Assembly (NCBI GenBank): GCA_026386795.1
Contig: JAPLMU010000138.1
Location: forward strand, 1-64,000
From: Planctomycetota bacterium
Lineage (GTDB): Bacteria; Planctomycetota; Phycisphaerae; Phycisphaerales; SM1A02
Direction: 5' to 3'
DNA: 64,000 bases
The stretch's first letter is position 1, and the number at the start of each line of letters is the position of its first letter. Shown in pieces: positions 18,449 to 27,478 of the stretch. The position numbers and the translations under genes were made by a program. Below the pieces are notes generated by a model. That model was not told where the DNA came from, ran no database searches, and worked only from the letters and a program-made list of their open reading frames with translations.

Positions 18449-18718
18449 GTGACCACGCAACGCGAACAAGTCGCCACTGCCGTACGCGAAATCCTCCAGG
18501 TGGACCTCAAGTTCACCGGGATGGATCTTCCCGACGACCTCCAGCTCATCGGCGGCGGACTTGCACTGGACTCGCTCGACTTGCTGATGTTGGTGACCGG
18601 CATCGAGAAGCGATTTGGCCACAAGATCGCTCCCAAGAAGCTCGGCAAAGACACGATGTCGAGCGTGGGGGTGTTCATTACATTTGCGCATGCAGAGTTG
18701 TTGGCGGCAGGCAAGTGA
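18449..18718 (+). CDS. Acyl carrier protein of the pigment/lipid cluster
   Basis: An 89-residue acyl carrier protein starting at GTG. The phosphopantetheine site is the serine in 'ALDSLDLLMLVTGIEKRFG', near residue 41. It differs from a housekeeping AcpP (a basic C-terminus and a 'GGGL' before the site), so it is probably a dedicated carrier. The stop overlaps the dehydratase gene (GTGA), and the pair converge on the seven-gene minus-strand operon that supplies a matching ketosynthase and AMP-ligase. It is therefore likely the carrier for that pathway (inference). Confidence 0.88.
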   Translation: MTTQREQVATAVREILQVDLKFTGMDLPDDLQLIGGGLALDSLDLLMLVTGIEKRFGHKIAPKKLGKDTMSSVGVFITFAHAELLAAGK

Positions 18719-19152
18719 ACCACGGTTCACCCGAACAAATCTTGCCGCACCGCGAGCCGTTTTTGTTTGTAACTGAAATTTGCCAACTCAGTGAAGGGGC
18801 GGTGCAGGCAACATGGAATGTCCGCGGCGATGAGGATTTCCTGCGCGGGCACTTTCCTGACGGCGCCATCGTTCCCGGAGTGTTGATCGGCGAGGCGCTC
18901 GCGCAAGCCGCTGGCATTGCATTGACTTCTCTGCCAGGCGAAGGAATCGGGGCGCGTCGACCGGGGTATTTGGCGCATATCAACCTGCGGTTCCACGCGC
19001 CCGCGCGTCCGCCCTGCCAGATTGACCTCAGCGCAAAGGTCTCCGGAGGCATGGGAGCGCTGCATCAATTTGATGTAGTGGCTCACTGTCAATCGGAACG
19101 ATTGGCATCTGGAATTCTGGTTTTGGCGGTTCCGCCGACTACAGAGCAGTGA
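18715..19152 (+). CDS. FabZ/hotdog-type 3-hydroxyacyl-ACP dehydratase
   Basis: A 145-residue hotdog-fold protein. 'ILPHREPFLFV' and 'FLRGHFPDGAIVPGVLIGEALAQ' match FabZ, including the catalytic His of GHFP and the Glu of 'GEALAQ'. Such enzymes remove water from beta-hydroxyacyl-ACP; in aryl polyene pathways they make the conjugated double bonds. The start codon is GTG, overlapping the ACP stop. Only 7 bases separate its stop from the convergent AMP-ligase/methyltransferase gene, so the two transcripts must overlap. Confidence 0.85.
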   Translation: MNHGSPEQILPHREPFLFVTEICQLSEGAVQATWNVRGDEDFLRGHFPDGAIVPGVLIGEALAQAAGIALTSLPGEGIGARRPGYLAHINLRFHAPARPPCQIDLSAKVSGGMGALHQFDVVAHCQSERLASGILVLAVPPTTEQ

Positions 19153-19159
19153 GCGACTG

Positions 19160-21271
19160 TTACTCCGGAACGACGCCGCGGTAGTAACTCATGACACTCA
19201 ATTCCGTAGCGTGGCGAACGCCGACAAACCCTGCGGTTTCCAGCGCGGAAACGATGACTGCTGGTCGAACCGCATCGTCAACCGTCTCAGCCCAGTAGCG
19301 CATCATTGGGAATGTCGATGGGCGACCACTTGCCAACACTCCGACTGCGGGCGCAACATGTCGCATGGCAAATCGGAAGATCGGGGCGGCGATCGTTCCA
19401 CGCGCAGCAGTGACTTCGAGTACCACGATCCGTCCGCCGGTTCGCAGGACGCGCCGAGCTTCGGCGAAGACGACGCGCATGTCCTCAACGTGTCGCAACA
19501 TGTACGCCATTGAAACGCAGTCAAATGAAGCGCTCGCAAAGGGCAAGTGCTCAGCAGCACCGAGTACCGTTTCTCGAACTCCACGGGTGCGCGCCACTTC
19601 CAACATTCCGGAACTCGGGTCGAGCGCCACCACCCGACCGGATTTGCCAACGATCTCCTGCTCAAGCAGCGCACACATGCCAGTACCACTGCCAACGTCT
19701 AAGACCGACATACCTTCGCGAAGTCCCGATGCTTGAAGTATGCGTCTTCGGTAACTATGCCCAAGTCCGCCAAGAAGCGCGCCATTTGCTCGGTCATAGC
19801 CCATGGCGCTGTTGTTGAACAACGCTTGCGTCCACCGCTCGCGATCGGACCGGTTTCGCAACTGAGACGGTCGCGCTACGACTGGCGGAATGACGGTTGC
19901 CATCCGTAGCACCTTTCCACTCGCCGTTCGCTTGAATTTTTTTACAAACGAGATGGTTCGAGGAACCGCGTGCGCGGGTACCCGCTCGGCGATGAACGCG
20001 CGCAGGGTCGCCGCATCGAGTTGGATATCGGGTGAGGTCAACTCTATGGACGCAGCGACGCGGGTCAGGCCATCAGCAAGCACGACCGGTTCAACAAGCG
20101 CCACGGCGACATCGGGGTGTTCTTCGATGGCCGCTTCAATGTCATACGGATTCACTTTCAGGCCAGCGACGTCAAACACCAGTTTCTCTCGACCTGTGAT
20201 GTGAAAGAGCCCATCGGCGGAACGGACTCCAAGATCACCGGTTCGAAAGTATCCGCTCTGCATGGGCTCTTGGTCGCCCGCATGACCAACAATGCGATCA
20301 AATGCTGCGTTCGAGCGCACCGCGAGTTCGCCGCCCGCGCCCGTTGGAACGTCGATCATGGATTCCCGGCACAGAGGATCAACAAGTCGAACATCCACTC
20401 CGGCAATTGGGTGCCCGCCGGTGCCGCGATCAAGCCAGATGGTGCCAACTTCGCTTGCTCCGTACAGGTCAACGAGCGGAATGCCGAATACTCGCTCGAA
20501 ATGCGTGCGCACTTGTTTACGAAGCGGCGACCCCGCCACCACGGCGCAGCGGAGTGTGTGCGGTGGAATGACGCTGCTTGCAAGCGCCGCGGCAGCTGCA
20601 GGCACCAGCGGAAGGACGGTCACGCCTTGAGAAATGAACTCGTGGGCACCTTCGATAGTGAATGACGCTTGCTGCCTGACTGATGCACCACACAGCAGCG
20701 GCGCTAAAAACGCATGCTCACATCCGTACGCATGGTGCATCGGCAAGAATGAGCCAACGATGTCATTGGGCTGATACAGCTGAGCGTCAACAAGTCCAGC
20801 GGCAACGCAATCAACTGCTTCCGGACTGCGGTGAACGAAACGCGACACTCCCGTGGTGCCCGACGAAAGCAGCACAATTCCACCATGTGGTTGCGTGCAC
20901 TTGCTATCGGCCGCGCTCGCAGCGCTGTTGTGAATCAATTCCGCAAGAAGCGCGCTGTCAATGATGATGCTTGGTGCAAGTTCACGCTGAACTCGTTCCA
21001 TCATGGCGCCGGGCGCTGCGTTGGCCATCAATACGGCATCACATCCAGCAAGCATGACCGCAAGACTGGCAATCCAGAAGTGACCGCCGGACGGAACCGA
21101 TACTGCAACGAATGAGCCAGCTGCGCAGCGAAGTTCGATCGCCCGCGACACTGCATCCACTGAATTCAAGAGCGCACGGTTGGTCCACTCGCGACCGTCC
21201 GGGTCGGTGACCCGAACGCGGTCCGGAGCAGTGGCGCACTGTTCCGCGAGCGCCACGAGCAAACGGTTCAT
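19160..21271 (-). CDS. AMP-ligase fused to a SAM methyltransferase
   Basis: A 703-residue two-domain protein. Residues about 1-480 are an acyl/aryl adenylating enzyme: 'VLLSSGTTGVSRFVHRSP', 'VDLYGASEVGTIW', 'YFRTGDLG', 'ITGREKLVFDVAGLKVNPYD' and the catalytic lysine in 'KRTASGKVLRM'. Residues about 500-703 are a UbiE-like methyltransferase with 'SVLDVGSGTGMC' and 'VALDPSSGMLEVAR'. In aryl polyene clusters separate ligase and methyltransferase genes do these jobs on a hydroxybenzoyl starter; here one chain holds both. It overlaps the halogenase-like gene by four bases and is the last of the operon. The aryl substrate is inferred from the chorismatase next door. Confidence 0.82.
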   Translation of the reverse strand: MNRLLVALAEQCATAPDRVRVTDPDGREWTNRALLNSVDAVSRAIELRCAAGSFVAVSVPSGGHFWIASLAVMLAGCDAVLMANAAPGAMMERVQRELAPSIIIDSALLAELIHNSAASAADSKCTQPHGGIVLLSSGTTGVSRFVHRSPEAVDCVAAGLVDAQLYQPNDIVGSFLPMHHAYGCEHAFLAPLLCGASVRQQASFTIEGAHEFISQGVTVLPLVPAAAAALASSVIPPHTLRCAVVAGSPLRKQVRTHFERVFGIPLVDLYGASEVGTIWLDRGTGGHPIAGVDVRLVDPLCRESMIDVPTGAGGELAVRSNAAFDRIVGHAGDQEPMQSGYFRTGDLGVRSADGLFHITGREKLVFDVAGLKVNPYDIEAAIEEHPDVAVALVEPVVLADGLTRVAASIELTSPDIQLDAATLRAFIAERVPAHAVPRTISFVKKFKRTASGKVLRMATVIPPVVARPSQLRNRSDRERWTQALFNNSAMGYDRANGALLGGLGHSYRRRILQASGLREGMSVLDVGSGTGMCALLEQEIVGKSGRVVALDPSSGMLEVARTRGVRETVLGAAEHLPFASASFDCVSMAYMLRHVEDMRVVFAEARRVLRTGGRIVVLEVTAARGTIAAPIFRFAMRHVAPAVGVLASGRPSTFPMMRYWAETVDDAVRPAVIVSALETAGFVGVRHATELSVMSYYRGVVPE

Positions 21272-22587
21272 TGCAGAGCGGCTCCACGAGCGAGGCGTAC
21301 GAGCGGAGCCCGATCTGTCACGCCGTCTGGGCGCAACCGGAATGGCCGAGTCCGGGGGGCAAACCCAACGCGTTTCTGCACTGCACACATGGAACCGAGC
21401 GCCCAGCAACGCACCGCCGTCGCGGGCTGAACTGCATCAAATTCACCAGCGAGCAGCGTCACGAATCCGCGCACCAATTCACGAGGCTGACTTGGAGCAA
21501 AGAGAAGATCACGGAAGCCGGGGTCATAGAACCCCTCGACCAATCGGAAGGCGCGACCAACCACTCGAGTCGCCCATGCTTGATAGCGGGCGCGCTCTGC
21601 CGCCGGCCTTCCACCGCGCGACATACGAACCACGCCTGCAGCCGCCTGCTCGGCGGCGAGCAGCCCAAGCGTCAAACCCGTCGACCACACCGGGTCGAGG
21701 AATGCGGCGGCGTCGCCCACCAGAAAGAATCCGGGGCCTGCAAAGGGATCACACCGGTAAGTGAAGTCCGCAATGACGCGATTCGTGGAAGGCCCGCGCG
21801 CGTTCGCCATGCGCTCAGCCATAATCGGCGTGCGTTCCACTGCCCACCAGAATCGATCTTCCGGAGCGACATCAAGAGTGCGGTGCAGCGGTTCACGTGC
21901 TACGAAACCAACGCTTGTGCGCTGGTCATCAAGCGGAATCAGCCAGAACCAACCCTCGTCCATCACGGTGAGTCCGAAGCAACCGGCAGCGTTGCCTGAC
22001 GGGCGAATGACCCCTTCAAAGTGCTCAAAGTAGGCAACATTGCGGAGAAATGAGTGATATCGGCGCGTTCCAAATTCGCGCCCCAAGGCGCTCGCCTGCC
22101 CGCTCGCGTCAATCATCCACTTGGCATGGACCGTGCCGGCATCGGTGTCGGCGATAATGCCATCATCGCCGTGCGACTGAATTGATCGCAACACGCACGA
22201 AGTGCGAACCTCTGCGCCCGCGTCACGCGCCGCTTCAACCATCATCATGTCAAGATGGATGCGCGCCATGTTGAACGCGTCTTTCTCGCCGTTACCGATC
22301 GTGTCGCGGAAGAAGTATGTTCGCGATCCATAGCGGCGATCGCCCATGGATATCTCAACGCCAACTTTCCGAGCATGCGGCAAAGCCATGCACCGATCGA
22401 GAACGCCAAGGCGACGGAGTGCGCGCTTGGTGCGGGGCAGAAAGCTCTCGCCGATGCGAAAGCGCGGAAACTCGCCACGATCAATCACCAGTACCTTTAA
22501 GCCTTCACGTGCCATGTCGATAGCCGCCGCGCTACCAGCGGGGCCAGCACCAATGACCAGGCAATCAACGTGCAATATTTCAGACAT
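21268..22587 (-). CDS. FAD-dependent halogenase-like oxidoreductase
   Basis: A 439-residue flavoprotein: FAD-binding 'IGAGPAGSAAAIDMAREG' at residues about 12-29, 'FPRFRIGESFLPRT' and 'GWFWLIPLDD'. The last two resemble flavin-dependent halogenases, where a WxWxIP motif keeps out monooxygenase chemistry; the middle 'FLVGDAAAFLDPVWSTGL' is the second FAD contact. Related non-halogenating oxidoreductases also occur in aryl polyene and resorcinol clusters, so halogenation is likely but unproven. The enzyme might chlorinate or brominate the aryl ring, as in xanthomonadins. It overlaps both neighbours by 8 and 4 bases. Confidence 0.75.
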   Translation of the reverse strand: MSEILHVDCLVIGAGPAGSAAAIDMAREGLKVLVIDRGEFPRFRIGESFLPRTKRALRRLGVLDRCMALPHARKVGVEISMGDRRYGSRTYFFRDTIGNGEKDAFNMARIHLDMMMVEAARDAGAEVRTSCVLRSIQSHGDDGIIADTDAGTVHAKWMIDASGQASALGREFGTRRYHSFLRNVAYFEHFEGVIRPSGNAAGCFGLTVMDEGWFWLIPLDDQRTSVGFVAREPLHRTLDVAPEDRFWWAVERTPIMAERMANARGPSTNRVIADFTYRCDPFAGPGFFLVGDAAAFLDPVWSTGLTLGLLAAEQAAAGVVRMSRGGRPAAERARYQAWATRVVGRAFRLVEGFYDPGFRDLLFAPSQPRELVRGFVTLLAGEFDAVQPATAVRCWALGSMCAVQKRVGFAPRTRPFRLRPDGVTDRAPLVRLARGAALQ

Positions 22588-23413
22588 CGGCGACAGCCTC
22601 TACTTCCACAAGAAGCGCGTCGCGACACAGCGGGGCGTGCAGGACGCGTTCGCATTGATCGGCAAATTCATGTTGCGCCAAGCAGGAAATCGCGCTGATA
22701 TGAGCCTTCTCGCGCACGTAAATCTGCACCGACCGCCAATGTCCGCGCGCTCCGGCAGACGTCCGTAGCGCTGCGAGATGACTGAGCGCCTCGCGCCACT
22801 GCGCCTCGATGTCATCCGGATGCGCGACATCCTCACCAACGACCGCCGCTGTTCCCGATGCCATCAGTAGATGGTCGGAAACAACTGCTCGCGTGAACGG
22901 CGGTGCCGATGGACCAAATTTGGAGGAATACTGCCACGCGGGAAGCTGTCTTGCATTTTCAATCGCCCGCAGATTGCCCGGCATGGCAAGCGCATGAACA
23001 ACGAGCGCGTCGCCGGCGTGGCCAACGCAGGTTCCCGCTGGCATGAATGCCATCGGCCAGCGCGCCGCGCGGTACGCCTGCGCACGACCAGTGTTCATGC
23101 GCATGTAGCGATCGAGTCCATCAGAATCGCTCGCAGTAATCCTTGGCAAATACGCCCAGACACGGGTCGCCGCGCCATCAAGTTCATTGAGCACGTTCGA
23201 GAACGCAGTGAACGCTGCTTGCGCAAGTTGCTCTCCGGCGCAAGCAGCGACAGAAACGCTCGTTGATGCCATCGTGGCACCGCGTTCGAGCTCACTCGAA
23301 GTCCACGATGGCAAGTCACTTGCGGCGTCACCAGTGGCGCGCCAAGCATCGGAACCATGTCCGGAATGAGACTGAGGCGCACAGGGAACAGAGGACAAGG
23401 GCAACACGTTCAT
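22580..23413 (-). CDS. Chorismatase-like protein (XanB2/FkbO/Hyg5 family)
   Basis: A 277-residue protein. Segments 'RVWAYLPRITASDSDGLDRY', 'GRAQAYRAARWP', 'WQYSSKFGPSAPPFTRA' and 'ASGTAAVVGEDVAHPDDIEA' follow the pattern of chorismatases, which hydrolyse chorismate to 3- or 4-hydroxybenzoate or a dihydroxy acid and have a trimeric RidA-like fold. In Xanthomonas the XanB2 enzyme supplies the xanthomonadin starter. Here it sits between the ketosynthase and the halogenase-like gene, overlapping both, which fits starter supply. I recognised it by motif shape only, and which hydroxybenzoate it makes cannot be said. Confidence 0.7.
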   Translation of the reverse strand: MNVLPLSSVPCAPQSHSGHGSDAWRATGDAASDLPSWTSSELERGATMASTSVSVAACAGEQLAQAAFTAFSNVLNELDGAATRVWAYLPRITASDSDGLDRYMRMNTGRAQAYRAARWPMAFMPAGTCVGHAGDALVVHALAMPGNLRAIENARQLPAWQYSSKFGPSAPPFTRAVVSDHLLMASGTAAVVGEDVAHPDDIEAQWREALSHLAALRTSAGARGHWRSVQIYVREKAHISAISCLAQHEFADQCERVLHAPLCRDALLVEVEAVADV

Positions 23414-25542
23414 ACTGTAGCAAACGACTGAAGAACCCCGTGTGCACTCGCCTGCACGGTCCAGACAAATCCGTTCGGATCCGCGCTAGAAATTGCCACA
23501 TCGCGGGTGCGCGGTCGCGCAATTTCAAGCGCCAACGCCGCTGGTCCAGCGACACAGCCAATCTCAGGAAATGCGGTTCCTCCGTGTCCACTCACGCCTG
23601 GGCGCAGGGCTCCGCGATCGACCTGTGCACGTCCGATCTCCATGACTTCCGGCAGTGAATTCCCCGTGCTTGAGTCGATCCGCTCCATGAGAAATGCGAT
23701 CCCGGCGGAGCGACTGCGCACGTTGCTGCCCGTGCAATTGCCGAGTACAGCGTCGATCGTCGGGTGGGATTCGTCAGCCATCACAATGAGGGCACGCTTC
23801 CATTCGCCCGATCGAATGCGGCACGAGGCAAGGAACATTGCCTCGAAACCCGCGGTGCGGGTACCGATCACGGTGGCACTTGCGGCGGTCATGCCGAGAC
23901 CAAGTGATACGTGTGCGCTGCCGACATTCGGAACAGACTCGGCGAAGAGCACGGGGTTCGCGAGATCGATTCCCGAAGCAAGGAGATCGCGGTAGTACTG
24001 CTCCGTGAATCCAGCCGCACCGTGCCATGATGCCGCAAGAAGCGGTATGGACGCCAATTCATGCGCACTCAAGCCGGAAGCATCACAGAGATCGCGGGTT
24101 GCAGCGAGCATCAAACGCGGCAGCAACGCAAGGCGGCGCGTTCGCGCACGGTCAAGTAGTGGCGCGAGGATTTCCTCAGAAACATCACGCGTGTTGCAGT
24201 CGGCAAGATGCTCAAGGCCTGCGATTCCGCGCCCACCGGCAGAGACGCAACCGACGGCTCGAATACCGACGCGCGATGCCTCACGCGCATGCGTGTTCTC
24301 CGGCACCGCGCTCGCACCGACCCCACGAATGACCGACATCGCCACGTTTGCGCCGCCGAATCCTGCGGCCAGAACGGTTACCCGTGTCGGTGCTCCCGGC
24401 CGAGGATTCTCATGCAATAGATCAATCTCAGGGAATGCTTGACGATCGACCGGTCGCCCCAGTCCGGCTGGCATGAATCCCGCGTCAGCACACTTGAGGA
24501 CCGCGAGTAGTTCCAACGCACCCGCCGCGCCAAGCGGATGACCGAAGCGACTCTTCAATGCAGTCACCGGAATGCGCGAGAGGTCCGCACCAAACGCCGT
24601 TCGGTACGCCTCATACTCCGCCGCGTCATTTCCAGCAGTTCCGGTGGCATGGGCAATCAATAGATCTGGCGTTCCGTTGGAAACAGCAGCTGCAAGCGCA
24701 ACGGACGCGCCTCGACCTTCCGGATGCGGCTGCGTCAAATGATGCGCATCGCTCGACTCGCCGATCGCTTCAATAATCGCCACGGGAACCTCTCCACGCG
24801 CGAGCGCGTCGGGCAGCCGCCGTAATAGTAAGAGCGCGCACCCTTCCGCAAGTTTCATGCCCTGTCGATCTTCAGCGAATGGGCTCAGTGGACCGGCAGC
24901 CACCAACTGCAATGCTGAGAATCCACCATAGGCAAACTCAGAAATTGGGTCATATCCGCCAGCAATGACGCAGGATGCCGCTCCGGAGCGAAGCAACGAG
25001 CAACCATGTGCAATCGCGCTCAAGGCTGATGCGCACGCACACGAAACAGTGATCGCCCCGCCAGCAATTGGGAGTCCTTCAATCGCTCGACGCAGTACAG
25101 ATCCAGCAGGAATACCTGCATAGGACTGCAGCGATTCCGACGCGTGTCCCGCTGCTTCCAAGCGCATCGCCGCGCCGCAATGGCGCATGCCAGCAAGCGT
25201 GGTGCCAACCACTATCGCCACCTGCGACGGATCCACGGCGAGCGTTCGCGCCGGATCAGCACCGAGCAGTTGTGCGAGCGCACGACGGAATAATCGCTCA
25301 GCTCGGTCTGTGTCCGATGCAGCAACGCGCGAAATAGCGTGCTGCGCTGAGTCACCATCTGCGACAGTGTGAATACCAAGATCCACCTGCCCCACGCCAG
25401 CGGCGATCGCCGGAGCCTGTTCCAACGCATCAGCTATTCCAACACCGCAACGAGTACTGCGAAGTGCCGCAGCGATTGAGTCCAGATCAACACCCATGGC
25501 CCCCAAAGCAGCGGTTCGGACAATGGCGATGGGCGCATGCAT
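23410..25542 (-). CDS. Ketosynthase fused to a chain-length-factor-like domain
   Basis: A 710-residue protein with two thiolase-fold halves. Residues 1 to about 415 are a complete beta-ketoacyl-ACP synthase: active Cys170 in 'SCACASAL', His298 in 'AHATGTAGND' and Lys330/His335 in 'KSRFGHPLGAAG'. Residues about 425-710 resemble the ketoacyl-synthase-like N-terminal family found as chain length factors ('PVLFAESVPNVGSAHVSLGL'), and the position of the active Cys is not cysteine. In aryl polyene systems these are two genes forming a KS-CLF heterodimer. One fused chain is unusual. It overlaps the permease by 1 base and the chorismatase-like gene by 4. Confidence 0.82.
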   Translation of the reverse strand: MHAPIAIVRTAALGAMGVDLDSIAAALRSTRCGVGIADALEQAPAIAAGVGQVDLGIHTVADGDSAQHAISRVAASDTDRAERLFRRALAQLLGADPARTLAVDPSQVAIVVGTTLAGMRHCGAAMRLEAAGHASESLQSYAGIPAGSVLRRAIEGLPIAGGAITVSCACASALSAIAHGCSLLRSGAASCVIAGGYDPISEFAYGGFSALQLVAAGPLSPFAEDRQGMKLAEGCALLLLRRLPDALARGEVPVAIIEAIGESSDAHHLTQPHPEGRGASVALAAAVSNGTPDLLIAHATGTAGNDAAEYEAYRTAFGADLSRIPVTALKSRFGHPLGAAGALELLAVLKCADAGFMPAGLGRPVDRQAFPEIDLLHENPRPGAPTRVTVLAAGFGGANVAMSVIRGVGASAVPENTHAREASRVGIRAVGCVSAGGRGIAGLEHLADCNTRDVSEEILAPLLDRARTRRLALLPRLMLAATRDLCDASGLSAHELASIPLLAASWHGAAGFTEQYYRDLLASGIDLANPVLFAESVPNVGSAHVSLGLGMTAASATVIGTRTAGFEAMFLASCRIRSGEWKRALIVMADESHPTIDAVLGNCTGSNVRSRSAGIAFLMERIDSSTGNSLPEVMEIGRAQVDRGALRPGVSGHGGTAFPEIGCVAGPAALALEIARPRTRDVAISSADPNGFVWTVQASAHGVLQSFATV

Positions 25543-26576
25543 TACCGCATACTCCGTCGCGCACAGGCGAGCGCCACCACTGTGGAGCCAACTGAAATCG
25601 CTATGAGCAAGCCAATTGATCGCATATCAAATCGACCGTCGATCGCTGCGCTACAGGCATCAATCGCCCAGGCCGGAAACAACCAGCCACCTACCGAGGC
25701 GATTGTCTTTGGAAGCAGTATCCGCGGAATCATGCTTCCAGACAGAGCACTCAGAACGAGCGTGATCACAGGTGCAATGGCTAAGAATCGAGCGCGCGAA
25801 CCGCACAGCCCAGCAAGCGCTACGAAGAATGCCGCGCTCGAAACTGCGGCAACCCCGCTCGCGCACGCCAACGCAAGTACCGAACTTGGAACCAAGTGAA
25901 ACACCGCGGCTGCCCATGCCAGCGTCAAAGCCAACTGCCACCACGCAATAACCGAAATCGCCACGATACGCGCGCCCGTTGATGCCGCAGCACTGATGCC
26001 CAGTGACCGTAATCGGTCCTGCAATCCGAGTGCGTCGTCACCGAGGCTTCGCGACGCGATCGAGGCAGATGAGAACATGATGAAGATCAGCGCAATGCCC
26101 GCAGCGCTTCCGCGAACCAACATGCCGTCGAGTGATGTGATCTGGACCGAGAGCACCGGGACGTTCACTGCAAAGGCACGTGCGTTTGCTGCATTCACCA
26201 ACTGCAGCGCGGCATCAGAAGCACCCGGAAGTGGCGACGCCGCCTCCACCAACACATGCGGATCGACGCGACTAAATCCATCCGGAATGCGAACTGTTGC
26301 CAGCATTCCGCGGTTATTGCCTTCCCCGTCCCGCAACTCTGAAACATGCACGCGCTGCATGGCAGACGACTCCATTGCTTGAACAAAGAGCCGCGCGTCA
26401 GATGATCCGCAGTCGTCAACTACAGCAATCTCAAATCGGAATCCGTCGGTTGCCTCTAGATGCCTGTAGAACAGAGCAATCAGCGAGAAGAACGCAATCG
26501 GCGCTACCAGAGTCAACAGCGCAGCAATTCGATCCGCAACGAACGAGCGCAACATCGCAATAGTCAAAATGATCAT
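25542..26576 (-). CDS. ABC-2 type transporter permease
   Basis: A 344-residue membrane protein: one N-terminal helix ('RIAALLTLVAPIAFFSLIALF'), a periplasmic domain of about 130 residues, then five to six helices ('GIALIFIMFSSASIASRSLGDD', 'SALSGSMIPRILLP', 'LFPAWAID'). This is the ABC-2 arrangement of exporters for polymers, drugs or lipids. ATG 26576 follows GGGAGGGG and overlaps the acyltransferase stop by four bases. The matching ATPase domain is in the methyltransferase fusion two genes upstream. Probable cargo: the finished pigment-lipid (inference). Confidence 0.82.
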   Translation of the reverse strand: MIILTIAMLRSFVADRIAALLTLVAPIAFFSLIALFYRHLEATDGFRFEIAVVDDCGSSDARLFVQAMESSAMQRVHVSELRDGEGNNRGMLATVRIPDGFSRVDPHVLVEAASPLPGASDAALQLVNAANARAFAVNVPVLSVQITSLDGMLVRGSAAGIALIFIMFSSASIASRSLGDDALGLQDRLRSLGISAAASTGARIVAISVIAWWQLALTLAWAAAVFHLVPSSVLALACASGVAAVSSAAFFVALAGLCGSRARFLAIAPVITLVLSALSGSMIPRILLPKTIASVGGWLFPAWAIDACSAAIDGRFDMRSIGLLIAISVGSTVVALACARRSMR

Positions 26577-27478
26577 TGCCGCCCCTCCCTGATCTGCATG
26601 AATGCCATCCACTGGGAAGGATGCTTGCGGATCGCTATTTCGAGCGCTGCCACCAACGCTTGCTGCGCTGGGTGGCATGCAACTTCTGTGGAACGCAGCG
26701 ATTCGAGTTCGCAATAGATCGGTGCCATCATTTCAACTTCTAAGTCGTCGCCATTTCGGTAACAAAAGGTTGGGACAATTGGCGCACCACATCCGAGAGC
26801 CAAACGCACTGCGCCCGTTGGAAGCACCGCGTCACTCGCCCCCAAGAATGGGATTCGCGATCCCTGCTGCATGGGCATCACACGATCGGCATGCAACACC
26901 ACTACCTCGTTGGCGCGCAGCGCATCCTGCAGTGCAGCCCACGCAGAAACGCCATCACTCACCGCATGCTCAATGACACCGAGTGATTGCCGCAGCGCGC
27001 TGCGTGCGCGCTCAAATCGCGGCATCGGATCCGGATGAAAGAGAACATGAATGCGAGGCTCAAACCTTCGAAGAAGCGCAATGGATGGCTCAAATGCGCC
27101 CATGTGTGCACTCGCAACGACTACTCCACGACCCAGGTCATGGGCGGCGTGGTATTGCTCTTGGCCGGAGAATCGTTTCACACGCGCTGCCAGTGCGTCG
27201 GCCGAAATTCCTTCTGAAAGCAGTATGTCTGCAATCGATCGCTGCATGTTCAGAAGCATTCCGGCAGCAACTGCGCGTACTTCCGATTCTGAAGCCTGCG
27301 GACCAAGTGCCAAGCGAGCGTTGGCACGCAGCGCGCGCCGCCAAGCAGGCACCGCCGCCATTCCACCGATCGCTACCGCTCGACCCATCGCGGGCGCGAG
27401 CGCTGGTATGGAACAAATGGCTCCAAAGTACAGGTGATCAATCACGAGCCGCGCGGGGTGAAATGCAGAAAGAGTCAC
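26573..27478 (-). CDS. LpxL/HtrB-family lysophospholipid/lipid A-type acyltransferase
   Basis: A 301-residue protein of the lauroyl acyltransferase family. The catalytic His and acidic residue are in 'VVVASAHMGAFEP' (HxxxxE), and 'LHADRVMPMQQGSRIPFLG' and 'APIVPTFCYRNGD' are further family blocks. The family transfers acyl groups from ACP to lipid A or, in pigment clusters, to a glycolipid or glycerol head. Start codon is GTG at 27478, overlapping the previous stop (GTGA). Its operon position between transporter parts suggests that it joins the ACP-bound product to a lipid carrier. Confidence 0.8.
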   Translation of the reverse strand: MTLSAFHPARLVIDHLYFGAICSIPALAPAMGRAVAIGGMAAVPAWRRALRANARLALGPQASESEVRAVAAGMLLNMQRSIADILLSEGISADALAARVKRFSGQEQYHAAHDLGRGVVVASAHMGAFEPSIALLRRFEPRIHVLFHPDPMPRFERARSALRQSLGVIEHAVSDGVSAWAALQDALRANEVVVLHADRVMPMQQGSRIPFLGASDAVLPTGAVRLALGCGAPIVPTFCYRNGDDLEVEMMAPIYCELESLRSTEVACHPAQQALVAALEIAIRKHPSQWMAFMQIREGRQ

